From Lachnospiraceae bacterium NK4A144 (lineage in GTDB: Bacteria; Bacillota; Clostridia; Lachnospirales; Lachnospiraceae), in the NCBI GenBank assembly GCA_000424365.1, contig AUJT01000030.1, positions 1,139 through 45,827 on the forward strand: a stretch of 44,689 nucleotides of DNA. The letters are read 5' to 3'. The notes under the pieces were generated by a model. The model ran no database searches and was not told the origin of the DNA. It saw only the letters and a list, made by a program, of their open reading frames with translations. The position numbers and the translations under genes are program-made. Positions 7,259 to 16,496 of this stretch are shown here, piece by piece. Within the stretch, counting starts at the first letter, position 1. Every line of letters begins with the position of its first letter.

Positions 7259-9973
7259 ATGTTCAAAAAGGAGAAGTACCTGTTAGGTACATTTTTTTTG
7301 ACTGCATTACTTGCGGCACATGGGAGTGTGCCGGTTTTTGCAGCAGAAAAAGCAGCATCATTTAATGAAGCCGGTGGGGCACTTTGCATCAATTATGAGG
7401 ATACAGTCAGTTACAACGGAAACCGACATATCGTTAATGGCGCAAAAAAATCATCCGGTAAGACAGATGATATCAAAGTGTCATTGTCCGGAAATCTTGC
7501 AGATTACGTCAGTGTCAGCTACAAATATCAGAATAATAAGCTTTCTAAGGCTGTATCAAAAAAAGATGCCACTGTATCTGTAAGAGTTAAGGCAAAGAAA
7601 AATGCTGATGACGATCAGAAAGCTGCTATTAAGAAGATTAATAAGCAGCTCAGCAAGAAAGCAAATAAACTACATGTGATCGTAGAGCCTGTTGATATGA
7701 CTCAGGTTGACAGCAGCAATATAAATGTAAAACTGAGTAAAGATGCGAAAAAAATATCCTCAGTAAAAGTAAAGCTTGGTAAGACCCTTAATCTTACAGA
7801 AAAGGATTACACAGTAAAAGAACTTAATGACGGCAGATATATGCTCGAATTTAAGGGAAATTACAAGGGAACTTACAGCAATCAGTATTGCAAAGTAAGC
7901 TTTGAGGCTAATGGCGGAAGCAGTGTAGCGCCTCAATCCGTCATCAAGGGCAGACAGGCAGACAGTAAAGTGTCAACTTCAAAGGAAGGATACGACTTTG
8001 ATGGCTGGTACTCTGATAAAGACCTGACAAATAAGTACGATTTTAATGCACCTGTAGAAAGTGATATGACACTTTATGCAAAGTGGACAGAGGAATCGGT
8101 TCAGTCAAAATTTGCAAAGGCAAAGCTCTATGACTTAAATTGGAGCCAGTTTGTGCTCGTAAAGTTTGAGGATGGATATTCCACAGAAAACTGCAGAGTC
8201 GAAGTTGACGGCAGAGATATCACAGATTCATTAACAAAAGTTACTGATGACGGAAGCATTGTCAAGTGGGAACTCGAATATCTGAATCCCGGAAAGATCA
8301 CTATCAACAGTGAGAGCGAAAAGCAGGAAATCGAACTTAGCCCGAAGTACGATGGAGTAAGTACTCCTGAGGGAAAAACAGATACAAAACCGGGCTATAT
8401 GATAGCTCATGGACCTGTATCAGTATGGGATTATTATCTTACTAACTATGACACTGATGGAAATCTCCGAACAGAGCCATCAAAAACAACATTTTCCTTA
8501 GGTGACAGCAAAGATAACAGTGGTATCCCTGCATATTATTCGCCGGATACAGAGCTAAAGGAAAATGGCGAAGTAGTTATCATGTTCAATGCGAACACAG
8601 AAAATGAGAAAGCGTGGTTCGAGGCTCTAGATGCTGATTCACCTAAATCGCTTCAGCTGGTGAGCTTTGACGAGCGACTTGATCTTCTGAATGACTCACT
8701 TGAATATGAGAAAAAAGAAGATGTACCTCATGGAAACTCTTACATTAATGAGATCATCATCAAACTCGGACAGAAAAATCTCAATCGTGCAGGAAGATTT
8801 TATGTTAGAGTTAAGTCCGGTAAGGGCACAGTTATCGTGCCGATTCACATCGTAAATGAGGAGGCGCCTGAACTTACACTTGCAGGTTCGGGTACGGTGA
8901 TCGCCGGTCAGGATCTTACTTTCAAGATCAAAAAAATGATAAACGGTATTAAGAATCCGACCTATGCGGCAGAATTAAAGCTCCCTGACGGAACTGTAAA
9001 AGAGCTGGAAATGCTTACCGACTGGTACCAGATATCCGACAGACTTTATCTCTACAATAGCAAGGACAAGGACGGAAACGACAGAAACAAGCTGACCCGG
9101 GATGGAGAATATGTATTAACAGTTCATTCAGATGGCTACAAGGATATGAGTGCAGTATTTTATGTTGGCACATCTGATGCGATCGGATCGGTTACAGAGG
9201 TAGATTCAGTATCGAGTGCAACACGAGGAAGCGGATCATCAGGAAACACTTCGGGTGGTCAGCAGATATCTGCAGATCTTAAGTTTGACGCGGATCTCCT
9301 TATCAACGCAATGTTGTTGGAGAGGGCAGGCATAAAATGTGCCACAGCAACAGCTATCGTAGACAGATGGGAAAAAATGGCTGACTGGGACTCTGTATGT
9401 GCAAATGATACAAAAAAAGGCGGCTTCGAATGGAGCGATTATATCGACGCAGTCGCAAGAGCAAGGAAGAATGGTAAATACCTGACATTTGCTGAATATG
9501 CTGATACAAATGCCGACAATGAAAAGGAAACAGTTCCTCATGGAGTAAAAGCTGTTCTTGAGGACAATCTTCTTGGAGATATACAGGACGATTTCAATAA
9601 AAAAAGTGAGGCAGATCCGGACGGAAATATTCCTGAAGTCAGTGAAGAGTACTATTACGGTATACTAACCTTTGACTATGGCGAGAGTAAAGAATGGCTT
9701 GCAGCCGTGAATAAGATCACAGTCGATGGCGAGAAGGGGCAGTTTGTTTGCGAAAAGTCCGATAAATATTCGCCGGATAGGAATGGATTTTACGTTAATA
9801 GTGAGTCAAAAGGCTTTAATTTGAGTAAGTCATGTTTTGATTTCTCAAGCTACGGTAAGAAGGAATATACGATCACCATAGAAGCGGAAGGCTATAAGCC
9901 GGCTGTATTAAAGCTCTCGATCAATATCGGATACTACGGACAAAATGAATACACTGTAGAAATTGAAAAGTAA
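7259..9973 (+). CDS. Large secreted multidomain surface protein with InlB B-repeat (Listeria-Bacteroides repeat) module
   Basis: A 904-aa protein with a signal peptide (MFKKEKY, hydrophobic core, cut near VFAAEK). Residues about 25-205 are a Lys-rich beta module that recurs at the C-terminus of the secreted protein at 24221-25549. Residues about 212-275 are one InlB B-repeat (Listeria-Bacteroides) unit (VSFEANGG, GYDFDGWYSD, DMTLYAKW). Later parts are beta-rich, and a Ser/Gly linker (GSGSSGNTSGG) falls near residue 658. The end (about 795-904) resembles the DUF1533/haemoglobin-interacting type domain, ending with TITIEAEGYKPAVLKLSI. There is no LPxTG motif or obvious membrane anchor. An adhesion or wall-associated role is likely; the ligand is unknown. 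A terminator follows. Confidence 0.78.
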   Translation: MFKKEKYLLGTFFLTALLAAHGSVPVFAAEKAASFNEAGGALCINYEDTVSYNGNRHIVNGAKKSSGKTDDIKVSLSGNLADYVSVSYKYQNNKLSKAVSKKDATVSVRVKAKKNADDDQKAAIKKINKQLSKKANKLHVIVEPVDMTQVDSSNINVKLSKDAKKISSVKVKLGKTLNLTEKDYTVKELNDGRYMLEFKGNYKGTYSNQYCKVSFEANGGSSVAPQSVIKGRQADSKVSTSKEGYDFDGWYSDKDLTNKYDFNAPVESDMTLYAKWTEESVQSKFAKAKLYDLNWSQFVLVKFEDGYSTENCRVEVDGRDITDSLTKVTDDGSIVKWELEYLNPGKITINSESEKQEIELSPKYDGVSTPEGKTDTKPGYMIAHGPVSVWDYYLTNYDTDGNLRTEPSKTTFSLGDSKDNSGIPAYYSPDTELKENGEVVIMFNANTENEKAWFEALDADSPKSLQLVSFDERLDLLNDSLEYEKKEDVPHGNSYINEIIIKLGQKNLNRAGRFYVRVKSGKGTVIVPIHIVNEEAPELTLAGSGTVIAGQDLTFKIKKMINGIKNPTYAAELKLPDGTVKELEMLTDWYQISDRLYLYNSKDKDGNDRNKLTRDGEYVLTVHSDGYKDMSAVFYVGTSDAIGSVTEVDSVSSATRGSGSSGNTSGGQQISADLKFDADLLINAMLLERAGIKCATATAIVDRWEKMADWDSVCANDTKKGGFEWSDYIDAVARARKNGKYLTFAEYADTNADNEKETVPHGVKAVLEDNLLGDIQDDFNKKSEADPDGNIPEVSEEYYYGILTFDYGESKEWLAAVNKITVDGEKGQFVCEKSDKYSPDRNGFYVNSESKGFNLSKSCFDFSSYGKKEYTITIEAEGYKPAVLKLSINIGYYGQNEYTVEIEK

Positions 9974-9998
9974 ATTTTGATAGATAAGCTCTGATAAG

Positions 9999-10049
9999 AA
10001 AAAAAGGGTCGCCCCAGGATGATAAGATCATCCGGACGCGACTCTTTTT
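9999..10049 (+). terminator. Strong terminator of the surface protein gene; left copy of the island-flanking repeat
   Basis: A-tract, GGGTCGC, then GGATGAT pairing with ATCATCC, then GCGACTC and five T. It matches a second hairpin at 24152-24200 in stem sequence and in the GTTCAGATTT that follows (10053-10062 here). Confidence 0.85.
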
Positions 10050-10092
10050 AATGTTCAGATTTTTAAAAATATTGGTGTTAATCGTATATAGG

Positions 10093-10132
10093 TACTTTTT
10101 GCCTAAAAATTATCTCCAAAAAGAGATATGAT
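10093..10132 (+). promoter_or_regulatory. cas1 promoter region with conserved TACTTTTTGCC box
   Basis: The box TACTTTTTGCCTAAAA occupies 10093-10108, and TATGAT at 10127-10132 is a likely -10 element, 34 bases from box start to -10 start. No good -35 hexamer sits 17 bases from the -10, so the box may replace it or bind an activator. The same box-to-hexamer layout precedes cas13a and the zinc-ribbon gene. Confidence 0.6.
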
Positions 10133-10223
10133 AACCTCGTTAAAGGGTAACGGCAAAAGGAAAAGCTGATATGGGTTTAGAGTTATTGTAAATGAGGTGT
10201 AACTTGAAGGGAGGGTGATAGTA

Positions 10224-11222
10224 ATGATGTTATATGTTTGTACTCAAGGAGCACGTATTTCTATTCACGACAATCAATTTATGGTTTCGTGTCCTGGTGA
10301 GGTGGAAAAGAGTGTCCCGTTGGGGATGACAGAAAGTGTAGAGATTTTTGGTAATGTTCAGATTACAACTCAGGCAGTTTCTGCGTGTATGTATGAAAGA
10401 ATACCTATCATATACTATACTTATGCTGGAAAATATAGAGGACGAATAGTATCTCCGGGAATGATGAAACCAGAAAATATTATGAGACAGTATAAATTTT
10501 ATGAAAACAATGATCTTCGCATACAGTTTGCAAGGAAAATTATTGAAGCAAAAATACACAATCAATTAGTAGTATTAAGAAGATATCTAAAGGATACATG
10601 TACTGAAAAGATAAAAAGTAACATGAATCAGATTAAGTATATGAAGAAACAAGTAGAAAAAGCATTAACGATTCCGCAATTAATGGGAATTGAGGGTAAC
10701 GCGGCAAGACATTATTTTAAATTACTTGGATCAATTCCTGAAGAAGGCTTTTCTTTTGAGCATAGGACAAGAAGACCACCATTAGATCCGGTTAATGCCG
10801 CATTAAGTACAGGGTATTCTATTTTGATGAGTGAAATTTGTGGTAAGTTGGAAGGACATGGATTGATGGCAGAAATAGGAGTAATGCACAGCATGAGTAG
10901 TGGAAGACCATCATTGGCATGTGATCTTATGGAGGAATGGCGCCCGGTGATAGTGGATTCTACAGTAATAGGAATGGTTTTAGGAAAAGAACTAAAGGAA
11001 GAAGATTTTGTTGTGACAAAAGATGCTGTATTGCTTGGAAAAACGGGATTGAGTAAGTTGTTGCGAAAAATACAGAATAAAATGAATGCTTCTTGTCAAT
11101 ATCTTAAAGGAACGGATAACATGCAAACTTTCCAACAAGCATTATCACATCAGATACATGATTTTAGAATCATGTTGGAAAGTCAGAATTTAAGGAAATA
11201 TAGTCCGGTAAAAATCAGGTGA
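10224..11222 (+). CDS. cas1: CRISPR adaptation integrase Cas1 (type VI-A locus)
   Basis: A 332-aa Cas1. The metal-binding triad is visible: Glu in GIEGNAARHYF, His in EIGVMHSMSSGRPSLA, and acidic residues in CDLMEEWRPVIVD. The N-terminal beta domain and C-terminal all-alpha domain have normal length. Cas1 with Cas2 integrates new spacers at the leader end of arrays. ATG at 10224 is chosen because AAGGGAGGG ends 9 bases before it; an upstream in-frame GTG at 10215 overlaps that SD. It is followed 4 bases later by cas2, and both sit immediately upstream of the array 1 leader. There is no fused reverse transcriptase or Cas4, so spacer capture directly from RNA is not suggested. Confidence 0.96.
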   Translation: MMLYVCTQGARISIHDNQFMVSCPGEVEKSVPLGMTESVEIFGNVQITTQAVSACMYERIPIIYYTYAGKYRGRIVSPGMMKPENIMRQYKFYENNDLRIQFARKIIEAKIHNQLVVLRRYLKDTCTEKIKSNMNQIKYMKKQVEKALTIPQLMGIEGNAARHYFKLLGSIPEEGFSFEHRTRRPPLDPVNAALSTGYSILMSEICGKLEGHGLMAEIGVMHSMSSGRPSLACDLMEEWRPVIVDSTVIGMVLGKELKEEDFVVTKDAVLLGKTGLSKLLRKIQNKMNASCQYLKGTDNMQTFQQALSHQIHDFRIMLESQNLRKYSPVKIR

Positions 11223-11226
11223 TCAT

Positions 11227-11511
11227 ATGAATGATTCTAAAATATACGCATTGGTGACGTATGACGTAACTGATGATAAGTTACGTAAGAAACTAGCAAA
11301 ACATATATGTAAATATGGTGTTCGAGTACAGAAATCAGCATTTGAAGTATGGATTTCAAAAAGGAATTATAAGCAGATGCAGAAAGGAATTAATGGTCTT
11401 ATTGATGAACAAAAGGATAGTGTTCGAATATATCGTTTGCCAATAGATTGCGGTATATCATTATATGGAAAAAATGTAGTAATAGATAAGGCATCGGTAC
11501 AGATATTGTAA
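11227..11511 (+). CDS. cas2: CRISPR adaptation protein Cas2
   Basis: A 94-aa Cas2 with the ferredoxin-like fold signature: YALVTYDVTDDKLRKKLAK at the N-terminus, where the Asp after the first strand is the conserved metal-site residue, then VRVQKSAFEVWIS and a C-terminal strand segment with SVRIYRLP. It forms the central dimer of the Cas1-Cas2 integration complex. It is 4 bases after cas1 and needs no strong SD of its own, suggesting coupling. It ends about 210 bases before the first repeat of array 1. No terminator was seen between cas2 and the array, so some transcripts may run into the leader. Confidence 0.96.
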   Translation: MNDSKIYALVTYDVTDDKLRKKLAKHICKYGVRVQKSAFEVWISKRNYKQMQKGINGLIDEQKDSVRIYRLPIDCGISLYGKNVVIDKASVQIL

Positions 11512-11542
11512 GGAAGTTATGTTGATAAAATGGTTTATGAAA

Positions 11543-11722
11543 ACGTGAGTCTGTGGTAGTATTATAAACAATGATGGAATAAAGTGTTTTTTGCGCCGCA
11601 CGGCATGAATTCAGGGGTTAGCTTGGTTTTGTGTATAAATAAATGTTCTACATATTTATTTTGTTTTTTGCGCCGCAAAATGCAACTGAAAGCCGCATCT
11701 AGAGCACCCTGTAGAAGACAGG
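11543..11722 (+). promoter_or_regulatory. Leader of CRISPR array 1
   Basis: This region is alignable to the leader of array 2 at 23624-23793. Shared elements, in order: GTGAGT/TCTGTGGTA, a first GCGCCGCA at 11593-11600, a second GCGCCGCA at 11670-11677 followed by AAATGC, and GAGCACCCTG with AGACAGG directly before the first repeat. The spacing from the first GCGCCGCA to the first repeat is 130 bases here and 131 in array 2, although the intervening sequence differs. The leader position fixes the array orientation as plus. It should contain the array promoter and the Cas1-Cas2 integration signal. Confidence 0.8.
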
Positions 11723-12169
11723 GTTTTGAGAATAGCCCGACATAGAGGGCAATAGACAACGGTTTTACCATTGTCAAACTCGCCTGCTGTCGTGTTTTGA
11801 GAATAGCCCGACATAGAGGGCAATAGACTTTTGCTTCGTCACGGATGGACTTCACAATGGCAACAACGTTTTGAGAATAGCCCGACATAGAGGGCAATAG
11901 ACCTTCATAAATCCAAGATACGGATGCATGATTACGGTTTTGAGAATAGCCCGACATAGAGGGCAATAGACTTTTAAAGGGATGATAAGGAAGCCGTATA
12001 CTCGTTTTGAGAATAGCCCGACATAGAGGGCAATAGACCTAAGCTGGTTTTTCCATGTTGACACCTTGCCTAGTTGTTTTGAGAATAGCCCGACATAGAG
12101 GGCAATAGACTTCTTCTCTTGTCATTCTTCTACCTCTAAAATCTCAGTTTTGAGAATAGCCCGACATAG
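11723..12169 (+). CRISPR. CRISPR array 1, type VI-A, 7 repeats and 6 spacers
   Basis: Six intact 35-base repeats start at 11723, 11794, 11868, 11937, 12004 and 12076. A seventh at 12147 keeps only its first 23 bases and marks the leader-distal end. The repeat reads GTTTTGAGAATAGCCC, then loop GACATAGA, then GGGCAATAGAC; GCCC/GGGC forms the short crRNA stem. Spacers are 36, 39, 34, 32, 37 and 36 bases. The repeat resembles those remembered for Lachnospiraceae and Eubacterium rectale Cas13a, with the repeat forming the 5' handle of the crRNA. Apparent minus-strand reading frames with repeated CPLCRAILKT-like units are artefacts of the repeats. Confidence 0.98.
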
Positions 12170-12190
12170 TTATAGAGATGTATAAATATA

Positions 12191-12239
12191 ACCGATAAAC
12201 ATTGACTAATTTGTTGAAGTCAGTGTTTATCGGTTTTTT
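12191..12239 (+). terminator. Terminator of array 1
   Basis: A 17-bp stem, ACCGATAAACATTGACT (12191-12207) against AGTCAGTGTTTATCGGT (12218-12234), has a single G-T wobble and is followed by six T. It closes the pre-crRNA transcript 21 bases after the last repeat and insulates cas13a from array transcription. Confidence 0.93.
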
Positions 12240-12266
12240 GTGTAAATATAGGAGTTGTTAGAATGA

Positions 12267-12305
12267 TACTTTTTGCCTAATTTTGGAACTTTATGAGGAT
12301 ATAAG
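12267..12305 (+). promoter_or_regulatory. cas13a promoter region with conserved TACTTTTTGCC box
   Basis: TACTTTTTGCCTAA at 12267-12280, followed by TTTTGG where the other copies have AA and then diverge. TATAAG at 12300-12305 is the likely -10, 33 bases downstream of the box start. This matches the arrangement before cas1 (34 bases) and before the zinc-ribbon gene (35 bases). It would start transcription near 12312, about 145 bases before the cas13a start. Confidence 0.6.
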
Positions 12306-12343
12306 ATAGACTTGATAAAAAGGTAAAAGAAAGGTTAAAGAGC

Positions 12344-12436
12344 ATGGCAGGAATAGTGACCTGTGATGAAGATGATGGTAGAATTAAAAGTGTTCTTAAA
12401 GAAAAACAATATTGGATAAGGAAAATAATTCAATAG
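12344..12436 (+). CDS. Possible 30-aa leader peptide upstream of cas13a
   Basis: A short frame from ATG at 12344 to TAG at 12436 encodes 30 residues beginning MAGIVTCDEDDG and ending WIRKIIQ. GAAAGG lies about 9 bases upstream. It falls between the proposed cas13a promoter and the cas13a SD, in the transcribed leader. It is acidic in the first half and basic in the second. No known family was recognised, and a chance frame of this length is quite possible. Confidence 0.3.
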   Translation: MAGIVTCDEDDGRIKSVLKEKQYWIRKIIQ

Positions 12437-12457
12437 ATAAAAAATTTAGGGGGAAAA

Positions 12458-15400
12458 ATGAAAATATCAAAAGTCGATCATACCAGAATGGCGGTTGCTA
12501 AAGGTAATCAACACAGGAGAGATGAGATTAGTGGGATTCTCTATAAGGATCCGACAAAGACAGGAAGTATAGATTTTGATGAACGATTCAAAAAACTGAA
12601 TTGTTCGGCGAAGATACTTTATCATGTATTCAATGGAATTGCTGAGGGAAGCAATAAATACAAAAATATTGTTGATAAAGTAAATAACAATTTAGATAGG
12701 GTCTTATTTACAGGTAAGAGCTATGATCGAAAATCTATCATAGACATAGATACTGTTCTTAGAAATGTTGAGAAAATTAATGCATTTGATCGAATTTCAA
12801 CAGAGGAAAGAGAACAAATAATTGACGATTTGTTAGAAATACAATTGAGGAAGGGGTTAAGGAAAGGAAAAGCTGGATTAAGAGAGGTATTACTAATTGG
12901 TGCTGGTGTAATAGTTAGAACCGATAAGAAGCAGGAAATAGCTGATTTTCTGGAGATTTTAGATGAAGATTTCAATAAGACGAATCAGGCTAAGAACATA
13001 AAATTGTCTATTGAGAATCAGGGGTTGGTGGTCTCGCCTGTATCAAGGGGAGAGGAACGGATTTTTGATGTCAGTGGCGCACAAAAGGGAAAAAGCAGCA
13101 AAAAAGCGCAGGAGAAAGAGGCACTATCTGCATTTCTGTTAGATTATGCTGATCTTGATAAGAATGTCAGGTTTGAGTATTTACGTAAAATTAGAAGACT
13201 GATAAATCTATATTTCTATGTCAAAAATGATGATGTTATGTCTTTAACTGAAATTCCGGCAGAAGTGAATCTGGAAAAAGATTTTGATATCTGGAGAGAT
13301 CACGAACAAAGAAAGGAAGAGAATGGAGATTTTGTTGGATGTCCGGACATACTTTTGGCAGATCGTGATGTGAAGAAAAGTAACAGTAAGCAGGTAAAAA
13401 TTGCAGAGAGGCAATTAAGGGAGTCAATACGTGAAAAAAATATAAAACGATATAGATTTAGCATAAAAACGATTGAAAAGGATGATGGAACATACTTTTT
13501 TGCAAATAAGCAGATAAGTGTATTTTGGATTCATCGCATTGAAAATGCTGTAGAACGTATATTAGGATCTATTAATGATAAAAAACTGTATAGATTACGT
13601 TTAGGATATCTAGGAGAAAAAGTATGGAAGGACATACTCAATTTTCTCAGCATAAAATACATTGCAGTAGGCAAGGCAGTATTCAATTTTGCAATGGATG
13701 ATCTGCAGGAGAAGGATAGAGATATAGAACCCGGCAAGATATCAGAAAATGCAGTAAATGGATTGACTTCGTTTGATTATGAGCAAATAAAGGCAGATGA
13801 GATGCTGCAGAGAGAAGTTGCTGTTAATGTAGCATTCGCAGCAAATAATCTTGCTAGAGTAACTGTAGATATTCCGCAAAATGGAGAAAAAGAGGATATC
13901 CTTCTTTGGAATAAAAGTGACATAAAAAAATACAAAAAGAATTCAAAGAAAGGTATTCTGAAATCTATACTTCAGTTTTTTGGTGGTGCTTCAACTTGGA
14001 ATATGAAAATGTTTGAGATTGCATATCATGATCAGCCAGGTGATTACGAAGAAAACTACCTATATGACATTATTCAGATCATTTACTCGCTCAGAAATAA
14101 GAGCTTTCATTTCAAGACATATGATCATGGGGATAAGAATTGGAATAGAGAACTGATAGGAAAGATGATTGAGCATGATGCTGAAAGAGTCATTTCTGTT
14201 GAGAGGGAAAAGTTTCATTCCAATAACCTGCCGATGTTTTATAAAGACGCTGATCTAAAGAAAATATTGGATCTCTTGTATAGCGATTATGCAGGACGTG
14301 CATCTCAGGTTCCGGCATTTAACACTGTCTTGGTTCGAAAGAACTTTCCGGAATTTCTTAGGAAAGATATGGGCTACAAGGTTCATTTTAACAATCCTGA
14401 AGTAGAGAATCAGTGGCACAGTGCGGTGTATTACCTATATAAAGAGATTTATTACAATCTATTTTTGAGAGATAAAGAGGTAAAGAATCTTTTTTATACT
14501 TCATTAAAAAATATAAGAAGTGAAGTTTCGGACAAAAAACAAAAGTTAGCTTCAGATGATTTTGCATCCAGGTGTGAAGAAATAGAGGATAGAAGTCTTC
14601 CGGAAATTTGTCAGATAATAATGACAGAATACAATGCGCAGAACTTTGGTAATAGAAAAGTTAAATCTCAGCGTGTTATTGAAAAAAATAAGGATATTTT
14701 CAGACATTATAAAATGCTTTTGATAAAGACTTTAGCAGGTGCTTTTTCTCTTTATTTGAAGCAGGAAAGATTTGCATTTATTGGTAAGGCAACACCTATA
14801 CCATACGAAACAACCGATGTTAAGAATTTTTTGCCTGAATGGAAATCCGGAATGTATGCATCGTTTGTAGAGGAGATAAAGAATAATCTTGATCTTCAAG
14901 AATGGTATATCGTCGGACGATTCCTTAATGGGAGGATGCTCAATCAATTGGCAGGAAGCCTGCGGTCATACATACAGTATGCGGAAGATATAGAACGTCG
15001 TGCTGCAGAAAATAGGAATAAGCTTTTCTCCAAGCCTGATGAAAAGATTGAAGCATGTAAAAAAGCGGTCAGAGTGCTTGATTTGTGTATAAAAATTTCA
15101 ACTAGAATATCTGCGGAATTTACTGACTATTTTGATAGTGAAGATGATTATGCAGATTATCTTGAAAAATATCTCAAGTATCAGGATGATGCCATTAAGG
15201 AATTGTCAGGATCTTCGTATGCTGCGTTGGATCATTTTTGCAACAAGGATGATCTGAAATTTGATATCTATGTAAATGCCGGACAGAAGCCTATCTTACA
15301 GAGAAATATCGTGATGGCAAAGCTTTTTGGACCAGATAACATTTTGTCTGAAGTTATGGAAAAGGTAACAGAAAGTGCCATACGAGAATACTATGACTAT

Positions 15401-16462
15401 CTGAAGAAAGTTTCAGGATATCGGGTAAGGGGAAAATGTAGTACAGAGAAAGAACAGGAAGATCTGCTAAAGTTCCAAAGATTGAAAAACGCAGTAGAAT
15501 TCCGGGATGTTACTGAATATGCTGAGGTTATTAATGAGCTTTTAGGACAGTTGATAAGTTGGTCATATCTTAGGGAGAGGGATCTATTATATTTCCAGCT
15601 GGGATTCCATTACATGTGTCTGAAAAACAAATCTTTCAAACCGGCAGAATATGTGGATATTCGTAGAAATAATGGTACGATTATACATAATGCGATACTT
15701 TACCAGATTGTTTCGATGTATATTAATGGACTGGATTTCTATAGTTGTGATAAAGAAGGGAAAACGCTCAAACCAATTGAAACAGGAAAGGGCGTAGGAA
15801 GTAAGATAGGACAATTTATAAAGTATTCCCAGTATTTATACAATGATCCGTCATATAAGCTTGAGATCTATAATGCAGGATTAGAAGTTTTTGAAAACAT
15901 TGATGAACATGATAATATTACAGATCTTAGAAAGTATGTGGATCATTTTAAGTATTATGCATATGGTAATAAAATGAGCCTGCTTGATCTGTATAGTGAA
16001 TTCTTCGATCGTTTCTTTACATATGATATGAAGTATCAGAAGAATGTAGTGAATGTGTTGGAGAATATCCTTTTAAGGCATTTTGTAATTTTCTATCCGA
16101 AGTTTGGATCAGGAAAAAAAGATGTTGGAATTAGGGATTGTAAAAAAGAAAGAGCTCAGATTGAAATAAGTGAGCAGAGCCTCACATCGGAAGACTTCAT
16201 GTTTAAGCTTGACGACAAAGCAGGAGAAGAAGCAAAGAAGTTTCCGGCAAGGGATGAACGTTATCTCCAGACAATAGCCAAGTTGCTCTATTATCCTAAC
16301 GAAATTGAGGATATGAACAGATTCATGAAGAAAGGAGAAACGATAAATAAAAAAGTTCAGTTTAATAGAAAAAAGAAGATAACCAGGAAACAAAAGAATA
16401 ATTCATCAAACGAGGTATTGTCTTCAACTATGGGTTATTTATTTAAGAACATTAAATTGTAA
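12458..16462 (+). CDS. cas13a: CRISPR RNA-guided RNase Cas13a (C2c2), type VI-A effector
   Basis: A 1334-aa single effector that processes pre-crRNA and, when paired with target RNA, cuts RNA through a composite active site of two HEPN domains. HEPN1 is clear: YSLRNKSFHF, with R546 and H551. HEPN2 is LRKYVDHFKYYA, with R1158 and H1163, followed by YSEFFDRFFTYDMKYQKN. As I remember it, the Lachnospiraceae NK4A179 Cas13a is colinear, including the YINGL and FDRFFTYD blocks, but has RN at the start of HEPN2 where this protein has RK. The start has SD AGGGGG 6 bases upstream. It follows the array 1 terminator and its own promoter box, and leads a series with three unknown genes. The identification is firm. 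Confidence 0.97.
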   Translation: MKISKVDHTRMAVAKGNQHRRDEISGILYKDPTKTGSIDFDERFKKLNCSAKILYHVFNGIAEGSNKYKNIVDKVNNNLDRVLFTGKSYDRKSIIDIDTVLRNVEKINAFDRISTEEREQIIDDLLEIQLRKGLRKGKAGLREVLLIGAGVIVRTDKKQEIADFLEILDEDFNKTNQAKNIKLSIENQGLVVSPVSRGEERIFDVSGAQKGKSSKKAQEKEALSAFLLDYADLDKNVRFEYLRKIRRLINLYFYVKNDDVMSLTEIPAEVNLEKDFDIWRDHEQRKEENGDFVGCPDILLADRDVKKSNSKQVKIAERQLRESIREKNIKRYRFSIKTIEKDDGTYFFANKQISVFWIHRIENAVERILGSINDKKLYRLRLGYLGEKVWKDILNFLSIKYIAVGKAVFNFAMDDLQEKDRDIEPGKISENAVNGLTSFDYEQIKADEMLQREVAVNVAFAANNLARVTVDIPQNGEKEDILLWNKSDIKKYKKNSKKGILKSILQFFGGASTWNMKMFEIAYHDQPGDYEENYLYDIIQIIYSLRNKSFHFKTYDHGDKNWNRELIGKMIEHDAERVISVEREKFHSNNLPMFYKDADLKKILDLLYSDYAGRASQVPAFNTVLVRKNFPEFLRKDMGYKVHFNNPEVENQWHSAVYYLYKEIYYNLFLRDKEVKNLFYTSLKNIRSEVSDKKQKLASDDFASRCEEIEDRSLPEICQIIMTEYNAQNFGNRKVKSQRVIEKNKDIFRHYKMLLIKTLAGAFSLYLKQERFAFIGKATPIPYETTDVKNFLPEWKSGMYASFVEEIKNNLDLQEWYIVGRFLNGRMLNQLAGSLRSYIQYAEDIERRAAENRNKLFSKPDEKIEACKKAVRVLDLCIKISTRISAEFTDYFDSEDDYADYLEKYLKYQDDAIKELSGSSYAALDHFCNKDDLKFDIYVNAGQKPILQRNIVMAKLFGPDNILSEVMEKVTESAIREYYDYLKKVSGYRVRGKCSTEKEQEDLLKFQRLKNAVEFRDVTEYAEVINELLGQLISWSYLRERDLLYFQLGFHYMCLKNKSFKPAEYVDIRRNNGTIIHNAILYQIVSMYINGLDFYSCDKEGKTLKPIETGKGVGSKIGQFIKYSQYLYNDPSYKLEIYNAGLEVFENIDEHDNITDLRKYVDHFKYYAYGNKMSLLDLYSEFFDRFFTYDMKYQKNVVNVLENILLRHFVIFYPKFGSGKKDVGIRDCKKERAQIEISEQSLTSEDFMFKLDDKAGEEAKKFPARDERYLQTIAKLLYYPNEIEDMNRFMKKGETINKKVQFNRKKKITRKQKNNSSNEVLSSTMGYLFKNIKL

Positions 16463-16496
16463 AAAAGATTCGTTGTAGATAATTGATAGGTAAAAG

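Noticed and set aside
10224-11511. RNA spacer acquisition by a Cas1-reverse transcriptase fusion
   Set aside because: Cas1 is of ordinary length with no RT domain, and no RT gene occurs in the window.
11562-12064. Minus-strand reading frames of 134 and 70 aa with repeated CPLCRAILKT/LPSMSGYSQN units
   Set aside because: They are translations of the CRISPR repeats and spacers of array 1; no SD or promoter, and the repeats explain the periodicity.
15665-15688. RNNGTIIH (residues 1070-1077) in Cas13a as the second HEPN motif
   Set aside because: It fits R-x6-H, but the following AILYQI..MYINGL block aligns in memory with a region upstream of HEPN2 in related Cas13a, and R1158-KYVD-H1163 stands in the right context before FDRFFTYD.
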